Part shown: piece after piece, positions 57,836 to 64,000 of the stretch | Layout of the letters: each line of letters begins with the position of its first letter | Position numbering within the stretch: position 1 is the stretch's first letter | The notes under the pieces: model-generated | The model's database searches: none | Told to the model about the DNA's origin: nothing | Seen by the model: the letters and a program-made list of their open reading frames with translations, nothing else | Translations under genes and position numbers: made by a program | Origin: Rhyacophila brunnea | Lineage: Eukaryota; Arthropoda; Insecta; Trichoptera; Rhyacophilidae | NCBI GenBank assembly: GCA_022495005.1 | Contig: JAGYXB010001748.1 | Coordinates: 682,001 to 746,000, forward strand | Length of the DNA stretch: 64,000 nucleotides | Reading direction: 5' to 3'

Positions 57836-58819
57836 TTTTTTTTTTATTTATTTAAGTCAACCAACAGGAACAATCACAGAGGATAAATATAAATATAATT
57901 TAGAAAAAAATAATATGCGATGGTCCCAATGACAGGCGGACACAAAAAGCATAATAAATCAGATTAAATTATATCAAATATTATGTACAGCTGTAATGAA
58001 TATAATTGGAGAGTTATTGAAAATCGTTAAAGAAAAATAGAGAGAGAGAAAAAACATAAAAAAGTATATACGTATACAAGACAGACAATACAAGAAGAAA
58101 AATACAATTTCAAAAAAAAAATACAATAAAAATAAGCAGTCGTCTAGATACAATAAATTAGTTGTGGATTATGGAGCAACTTAATTTGAAAGAGGCAAGA
58201 GAACAAAGTTCCACTCACTCACACTGAAGATTCAAGGGTCTCGAGGAAGGTTCTTTAGGAGTCGAGTCACCGGACAATTTTACCAACATTTTTGGTATGA
58301 ATGTATAAAAGTGAGAAAATGTGACGTTATGACATGAACGAGTAAACGGGATATTATAATACTTTCATGCTAAAACAAAGATGTAAATAATAATCAGCTT
58401 TCTATGTATTATTACATTTCGTCTAAAAATATTTATATTCTAGTGAAAACGTATTAACGAGGTCTTGCCATCTTGACCACATATCAATCTTAATCTTGAC
58501 ATAATATCTAACCTTACAATGCTTTTCCTTGCTATCGATCATTTCATCACACTTGATCATCGCTTGAACACAAAAAAACATATTGTAAGTTATGAAAACC
58601 GCATATATAAAATTCCTTCACGCCATTAGTAACATTAGTGATGTGAGGAGGGAGATGGCTCATTCCAATCCAGTTGGTCTGGGAACAGTCACAATATATT
58701 TTTTAAATCAATATATTGTCACAAGGGTTTGCTATCTCGAGATTTCGGTCTATTTCTTGATCCGGGATTTTGAGAATATGTTTGTACATAATACTAGTGA
58801 GTTTCGGCCCCATTAATAG
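57836..58819. other. AT-rich sequence between two related elements
   Basis: A run of T and A around 57832-57850, A-rich stretches near 58095-58130 and 58026-58060, and no coding features. Confidence 0.4.
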
Positions 58820-59112
58820 CGCCTGTATACGTGAATGGATTTACTTGCACCAAGAAGTGTTTATTTTAAACTATCGCGATAATAACTGTTTACAGTACAC
58901 GTAAAAGTGCCGACTGTCTTTCCAATCTCATTCTTCAAGCGTAAGCGAAACGCGATATTGTTATCGTGTTGTTTGCTATTATTTGACAGATTCAGACAGA
59001 TTCGGACAGGCTCGAACAAGTTTGTAGATAACTTTTTTAATTCATGCATGTAATCTTACAACTTTCACGATAATACGTAATGTCAGCAGTAAATACATGC
59101 ACGAGTAAAAGG
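58820..59112 (+). mobile_element. CACGTG-ended short element, copy 3
   Basis: Starts 'cgcctgtatacgtg', contains 'aactatcgcgataataactg', 'ccaatctcattcttcaagcg' and ends near 'acatgcacgag'. Same orientation as copy 2, opposite to the 16.2-kb copy. No target duplication readable here. Confidence 0.6.
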
Positions 59113-60086
59113 AGTATTAGCCTCATTATCTCGAAGGCAACAATACCCTAGTATTTTTTTTATTTTTCAATCTGAAAATGGTCCATGAGAAATCTATGAG
59201 TGAATGATAGTTTTTTAGAACGCTGTATGGAGGCTGCACAGATAGGTTGGAAGTAACAAACCGCCGTAAATTGTTAATATAATATATTTCCATTGCATTA
59301 GCGTATGTGTATTGAATTGCACATCTCTGGGTACACGAAAAGTAGACAAAATATGACTGAAAAACGACACAAAACCTTGGCCTACACGGAAACCTGACAG
59401 ATTTATTTGAGATTTGAAAGTAGGTTTGACGAAAATACATTTTTTCAATGAAAAACAATGGTCGGTTTTAAAAAAAAATCATTTAACTTCTAACAAGATA
59501 ACACAATCGATAATAATATGCGTAGATACTCTAATTTATTTATTTATTATTTACTTTAATTCATCGTTTGAATGAGTTGATATATTTGAATATTTCATAT
59601 TAATATGTTGGTATCAGACATTTTAAAAAAACAATTCCGGCATCATGGGAAACCTACTGAGACTGAAAATTATATCCGGGATTGCCATCCTTAGCCGCCA
59701 TTCTCATTCAAATAATATAAGATGCAGTGTATTAGCATTATTATGATAACTGACGTTTATTCAAAAAAGTATATATTTGGAACAATTCATTCTCGTAAAA
59801 AAAAAATAAGACACATCTACAACAGTAATTTTCTAGTAAGTAGTTTATAATTGTCATTCCAGCCCTATTCTGCATACCAATTTCACCCTATTTCAATCTA
59901 GCTACGGAGTACCTATAAAATAATCAAAATTACGGATCAATTCCACGTTGTTACTTGCTCTTGTAGTTCATGAAGGGGTACGACAAAAGTACAGAGTGTC
60001 ACACTTTCGGGCAGCATTCTAAGTACACATCCCAGCCATCCAAACTGATCCATATTAAATGCTTCTCCCGATTATAGTCATTAGTA
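59113..60086. other. AT-rich sequence, nothing recognised
   Basis: Minus-strand ORFs at 59126-59458 and 59215-59448 overlap in two frames and carry no domain. Confidence 0.4.
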
Positions 60087-60566
60087 TTGCAAACATTAAA
60101 TTTGCTCGGTCAGGTGTATGGAAATTTCGTATGTAAGGTGTCGAATCAAACTTTATTTTTACCTTTTGCCAACACCGTGCAAACAAACAAGCGAGCAAAT
60201 CACCGAAAGGACGATTCCGCGCAAACTTTTCATCTACGAAAAGTGTTTCGGCGAATCTCGGAAAGTTTGCACAATCCAAAACGAGGTGTGCTAACTCCCA
60301 CGGGGCTCAAGTTTTATTGCGTTATGTGCTCAGGTGAGATAAGAAATGCCGCTTTAAATTACGCTTTTCCCACGGCACGAGGTCTGGTGCCTTTCGACCG
60401 AACTGTCTACGCCAAAGTTCCGGTGGGGCCCAGAGGAAATTTCTTATATTTGCCTATTTGTTTTCACACACGTCGACAGGGGACAGTGAACTATTTTTAT
60501 TTGATTCGATTCAAAAAGATATTTCAGAATCTCTTCAGAAAGTCTTCTATAAGTTTTATGTTATAG
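60087..60566 (+). CDS. Unrecognised 159-residue open frame
   Basis: The longest frame in the window not belonging to a transposon I can name, in a locally GC-richer block. It has many Arg and Phe residues (FHLRKVFRRISES, later VPVGPRGNFLYLP), no signal peptide, no transmembrane run longer than about 15 residues and no domain. A donor-like CTCAG|GTGAGAT lies at 60330-60336, so the part up to there might be an exon. The minus strand is also open at 60055-60279, which lowers trust in either reading. It may be part of an unrecognised element that precedes the SINE. Confidence 0.2.
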   Translation: MQTLNLLGQVYGNFVCKVSNQTLFLPFANTVQTNKRANHRKDDSAQTFHLRKVFRRISESLHNPKRGVLTPTGLKFYCVMCSGEIRNAALNYAFPTARGLVPFDRTVYAKVPVGPRGNFLYLPICFHTRRQGTVNYFYLIRFKKIFQNLFRKSSISFML

Positions 60567-60584
60567 CTGACGCTTCAACCATAC

Positions 60585-60820
60585 GCCCGCGACGGCCGAG
60601 TGGTAAGGTGTCGGCCTATAAAGTCTCGGTTTTAAATCACTGGCCTGGCAAATTTACATAGGTACTTATTGTTTTTTCAATTTGTGTGTCAACCCAGAAC
60701 ATGTGCCTAATTAGGTTGCACAAGTAGCTAACACCCATTTTCTATTTAAAAAAAATCTAGTGATACAACCTTCATTCTATGGATGTGTATATGTCCCGCT
60801 TTGGATGAAATATGGTACTA
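60585..60820 (+). mobile_element. tRNA-derived SINE with complete head
   Basis: The head GCGACGGCCGAGTGGT carries an A-box (60592-60606), and a B-box-like GGTTTTAAATC follows at 60628-60638. Together they resemble a Ser/Leu-type tRNA with class-II spacing. The body then follows the family order ('catgtgcctaattaggttgc', 'acaagtagctaacacccattt', 'caaccttcattctatggatg', 'gctttggatgaaatatgg'). It is the only copy with both Pol III boxes on the plus strand. It is cut at its 3' side by the hAT insertion at 60821. Confidence 0.75.
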
Positions 60821-60831
60821 CAGTGGCGCAT

Positions 60832-60874
60832 CCAGGGGGGGGGGGGCAGGGGGCTTTGCCCCCCCCCCCAAAAT
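60832..60874. repeat. Poly-G / poly-C hairpin
   Basis: Thirteen G, then CAGGGGGCTTTG, then a run of C form a strong GC hairpin just inside the left end of the host hAT. A run of C lies in the mirrored position near 63498-63508. Confidence 0.8.
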
Positions 60875-61104
60875 ATGAAAATCATCAGAATGATTTTACA
60901 CATTAAAATTGAAAGCCAATAAACTATACCTTGGGCTTAGACAAACAACACGGAAAAAAATGATTTGTAATTCTCCAGCACCCTTTTTAGTAAAATTTCT
61001 TAGATTTTAATTTCTAACACAAAAATTTCGAAACACTAATGTCAGGTGTTTTTAGAAACCCGTTCCCTAATGAAATTCTCGGTGTCCACCCGAATTCTGT
61101 AGTG

Positions 61105-61425
61105 GTAGGTATAGGTGATGGCTGGGGAGGGTTTACAGGGCTCTAGCCTGGGGGCCCGGACTGTGGGGGGCCGGCGTGTCAAGTTGACCAGATAATTGAG
61201 ATAAACACACATCATAAATTATCTTTAATAGTAAAAAAAACACTTTATGACTATGAACATTTTACATTATATAATTGTCCAATATATTTTCAGATTATTA
61301 TGTGTCAATACTTGACAGCTCCATTATTAAAGTACATGTATTAAAACACAATTTGAAAAACGTTAATGTAGTGTTTCACACTATTTTTAATCTAAGCGGT
61401 GGATAGGGGGCCCGTCAAATACCCT
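61105..61425 (+). repeat. Interspersed repeat B, copy 2 (interrupted)
   Basis: Matches 54485-54800, including 'ctagcctgggggcccgga' and 'caatttgaaaaacgttaatgtagtgt', and reaches 'gatagggggcccgtcaaat'. It then meets the hAT at 61430. Probable continuation after the hAT at 62255-62320 ('tgagggcccgttttaggatg'). Confidence 0.65.
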
Positions 61426-61429
61426 AACC

Positions 61430-62254
61430 CAGTGGTCGGCAAACTCATTAGTCAATAGAGCCAAATATCAACAGTACAACGATTGAGATTTGTTTTGAGA
61501 GCCAAATTTCTTAAACTGAAATTATATGCGTAGATAGTAAGTAGGTACACTGCTAATTTACTTAAAAAACTTTAGTTAAAGTTTTAAGTCCTAATTAAAT
61601 TATAGGTAGATACACTGAATAAAACTGAATATCATACGTAATAATGATCTTATTTATTAATAAAAATTAAATTGTAAGTCAGGTATCCATAAAATTGAAT
61701 CATGACAATGACTGACAAACTCAATGTGAATAATGCCCTTGCATATTTTTGTAAAGTTTGGGTAAGTCAGGTTCGTATGTTGTTTATTTAATTTTAAGCA
61801 CGATTCCAGGTTCTCATCAATAAATCGATTTCTCAATTTACTCTTGATTTCCTCTCTTGGAAATCTTTTTACTAACCACAAAACTTGCAATATTAACATT
61901 GTTGAAAGATTTTATTCAGTACCTAATTAAATACAGAACTTTATTTTTCTTGACTCTTCTCCTCAGCTGCTTTCCTCCTTGCATCATCGACAGAATATTT
62001 AGTGCAAAATTACGAGTTTTTAGTTGTAGTATCTCTCTAAATTTGAATGCGCTAACTTTTCCCGACACATAAATAAAGGTCGGTAAGCCATTTAAGTTTT
62101 GAATAAACGCAAAGTCTTTCATTCAACATTACATTTACGGTTATCCTCTTCCATTGTATTTGCTTCTTCTTTGTAGCCATGTCAAATATGGCAGAGAGCA
62201 TCTGTGGCAGAGCCGCACCCAAGGGGCCAAAGAGCCGCAGTTTGCCGACCACTG
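61430..62254 (-). mobile_element. Internally deleted hAT element (825 bp)
   Basis: Ends CAGTGGTCGGCAAACTC and (reversed) CAGTGGTCGGCAAACTG make a 16-bp inverted repeat. Flanks CCCTAACC (61422-61429) and CCCTAGTC (62255-62262) match at 6 of 8. Subterminal 'agccaaa' and 'gagccgca' words are typical of hATs with the GTF2IRD2-related transposase. The remaining coding sequence is on the minus strand. Confidence 0.85.
61657..62125 (-). pseudogene. hAT transposase remnant, two ends fused
   Basis: On the minus strand the upstream part (frames between 62125 and 61916) reads DFAFIQNLNGLPTF and KVSAF, then in another frame REKLAHSNLERYY. This matches the start of a BED-type zinc finger (…NGxPxCLxC…KVSAxKxSNLERHYxxxH) with Cys residues lost. 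The downstream frame (61899-61657) reads FPREEIKSKLRNRF, then IDENLESCLKL, the end of the dimerisation domain. The whole catalytic middle is missing, so the gene is an internal deletion plus point mutations. Confidence 0.6.
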
Positions 62255-62563
62255 CCCTAGTCTGAGGGCCCGTTTTAGGATGTGGGGGCCATGGTGTAGG
62301 TACACCGAGTGCAATAGACAAAAAAAATACCAATAAACGAGATATTAGGCTGTGTTGTATTGAGTAGGTTGTGTATAATTTAAAAGCAATAATACTTTTT
62401 TTGTCCATTTTCAATTAATATGTTGAAACCTCAATATTAAAAAACCAAAAATCTGCGATAAACATTCGGCGAAAAGAACGACTACACCCACTACGGTGGT
62501 GGTGTAAATCAGAAGAACATTTTTTTCGGTGGAATTCGGCATAAATATTGTAGCTCTCTAGAC

Positions 62564-63233
62564 CAGTGTTCCCCAAACTTTCGACATCTGTGTACCCCTT
62601 CTATAATTTTCATAACACTGAGTACTCCTCGTCAGAGAAAAATGCATATAAGTACTTTATTAACAATCAAAATATATTCCTTTTGTAGTACATAAACAAA
62701 ATAATAATAAACGAAAAAAAAATCATTCATAATAAAATATAAATAAAAGTTTTATTATAAAAAATAACATTCATTATAAACCATGAGAAGGATGAAATTA
62801 TTTATGTTGAAACGATAGATCATCGTAATTTGGTTCCCTGGTTATTAATTTTAATCTGAGATGCGGTTCCACACCCAAAGGCTGTTCCTTTTTTTGACTT
62901 AATGTCTACAAATGCTCAAAAAGCAACTTCACATAGATAGGAAGTTGAAAAAGGCAATGTATTTCAGGAATTTCTCTGATAAAACTGGATACACATGTTG
63001 CATTTGCAACCTAAATGATGTTTAGTACACTCCTTATATTTATTTTGCAAGAATCCGTCTGAAGCTAATAATTCCAACAATTGCTCTTCTTCCGCATGCG
63101 ATAAACCTTCTAGCATGGATGTTGTATTAATGCTTGTTGCACCAGGCAAAGCCATAACCCAGTGCAGCGCGTACCCCCACCAAACTCTTCCCGTACCCCA
63201 GGGGGTATGCGTACCACACTTTGGGAAACACTG
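62564..63233 (-). mobile_element. Internally deleted hAT element (670 bp)
   Basis: Ends CAGTGTTCCCCAAACTTT and (reversed) CAGTGTTTCCCAAAGTGT are inverted repeats with few mismatches. The flanks CTCTAGAC (62556-62563 and 63234-63241) are an exact 8-bp duplication. A 'gtaccccttc' / 'gggggtatgcgtac' subterminal pair follows. The only coding content is a fragment of the transposase 3' end on the minus strand. Confidence 0.9.
62840..63155 (-). pseudogene. hAT (ZBED5-like) transposase C-terminal remnant
   Basis: The minus-strand frame from 63155 reads LSHAEEEQLLELLASDGFLQNKYKE. In a second frame it reads LPFSTSYLCEVAF, then a stop, then AFVDIKSKKGTA. The words follow the ZBED5/SCAND3-type hAT ending (…LPFSTTYLCExxFSxLxxIKTKxRNRL…), where the Glu after Cys belongs to the catalytic triad. 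The stop in the middle of this block and the frame change show it is dead. Confidence 0.7.
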
Positions 63234-63533
63234 CTCTAGACCAAGCGGGTAGCACAGCCGATATTATGTAAGTAAAGTTTAAGCATACTAGGTACACATG
63301 TCCAGCATGGTCGCTGTTCACTTCCAATCCGCCAGTCGCTGATGACACTCTCAACGGTTACCGCCACTATGCCTCCAATTTAATAAAAACTAGGAGAAAC
63401 TGTACAAATATACCGCCGTGTATTGTGAAATTATGTAAAAATATTTATATGAAGAAGAAAAAGAGCCTATGGGACTAATTTCCATTCTCCTCCTTCGCCC
63501 CCCCCCCCATAATAAATACTGGGTGCGCCACTG

Positions 63534-63898
63534 TAGTACTTTACTCTTTTACTTTCTTTACGACCAAATTATCAAATACTGCAAATAGTATACAAGCTTT
63601 ATTTCCAATTGACATAATAATTTCATAAAATTACATTAAGAAACAATAAAATTGCTTCATAATAATATATTATGTCATTACACATATTATGTTATACAGT
63701 AGAATAATATTCTTTATCAATATAATCACGATCCAAGCTAGTGTAATATTATACGAAAGGTGTAATATTTCGGATAATAACTTACATTAATAAATGTATA
63801 TATTTAAGCCAAAGATAAATGTATTCTCAATGGGTTTCAGAATAAATTAAATCAAATCAGACTCGAAATCGACCGGAGTGCATCGGAACGCAGCTCCG
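63534..63898. other. AT-rich flank, nothing recognised
   Basis: Follows the outer hAT. Bases 63860-63898 ('gactcgaaatcgaccggagtgc', 'cggaacgcagctccgg') recall the ends of the MITE at 5008 but have no partner within the window. Confidence 0.35.
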
Positions 63899-64000
63899 GT
63901 CATTATTCGTAGGATGTTTTATCACATTTGAATGGTCAAAGACATAGCTTATAATCAGTATCTTCAAATGTGTTAATCATGCGCATTTTTTGAATAATAA
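63899..64000 (+). repeat. Short interspersed repeat C, copy 2 (cut by window end)
   Basis: Matches 50628-50740 in the same orientation, with a shortened middle around 63961, and continues to the last base of the window. Confidence 0.75.

Larger units (their letters stand above)
60821..63533. mobile_element. hAT-like element carrying nested insertions (2713 bp)
   Basis: Ends CAGTGGCGCATCCAG and (reversed) CAGTGGCGCACCCAG are inverted repeats with one mismatch, each leading into a long run of G or C. Flanks TGGTACTA (60813-60820) and TAGTACTT (63534-63541) match at 6 of 8. Inside lie repeat B, a hAT of the GTF2IRD2-like type and a hAT of the ZBED5-like type, each with its own duplication or ends. 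Removing these leaves roughly 900 bp with no transposase frame. Confidence 0.75.

Noticed and set aside
1..64000. CRISPR arrays, operons, prophage or rRNA genes
   Set aside because: No regularly spaced short direct repeats with unique spacers, no ribosome-binding-site-linked gene runs and no rRNA-like sequence. The DNA is eukaryotic in character.

Overview
The window reads as AT-rich nuclear DNA from an arthropod, most likely a sap-feeding hemipteran such as an aphid. The reasons are strong AT bias, almost no long ORFs, abundant hAT and mariner DNA transposons, a tRNA-derived SINE, splice-type exon/intron signals, and short TTAGG-type repeats (the insect telomere motif). There are no operons, ribosome binding sites, CRISPR arrays or rRNA genes. 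Species assignment is an inference.

Most recognisable content is transposable elements. The best preserved is a complete hAT transposon at 23421-26281. It has perfect 14-bp terminal inverted repeats and a perfect 8-bp target duplication, and its transposase is broken by a single in-frame TGA. It sits inside an older TA-flanked element (22922-26732). A mariner element (35041-36341) has clean ends but three apparent 1-nt deletions in its DD34D transposase. Non-LTR retrotransposons survive as 3' or reverse-transcriptase scraps at 3.8-4.6, 8.2, 34.2-34.6, 43.2-43.6 and 52.4-52.6 kb. Short non-autonomous elements are common. Several carry hAT-type 8-bp target duplications (5008, 9687, 10562, 43642, 45597, 61430, 62564), and others are fold-back repeats. 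A tRNA-derived SINE family recurs in both orientations, and two of its copies were each invaded by a hAT-type element (45.6 and 60.8 kb). The 60.8-63.5 kb block is a multi-level nest of insertions.

Host coding sequence is sparse and known only as small candidate exons bounded by good splice signals. On the minus strand these are at 51705-51834 (ends in a stop), 47816-47853 and 39239-39312 (phase-compatible with each other), with a possible recursive splice site at 21710/21711. On the plus strand they are at 1680-1780 and 13026-13139, the latter with a start codon. None can be named. The simplest reading is that much of the window is long intron or intergenic DNA of one or more host genes, filled by transposons. 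No element here is likely to be autonomous as read.
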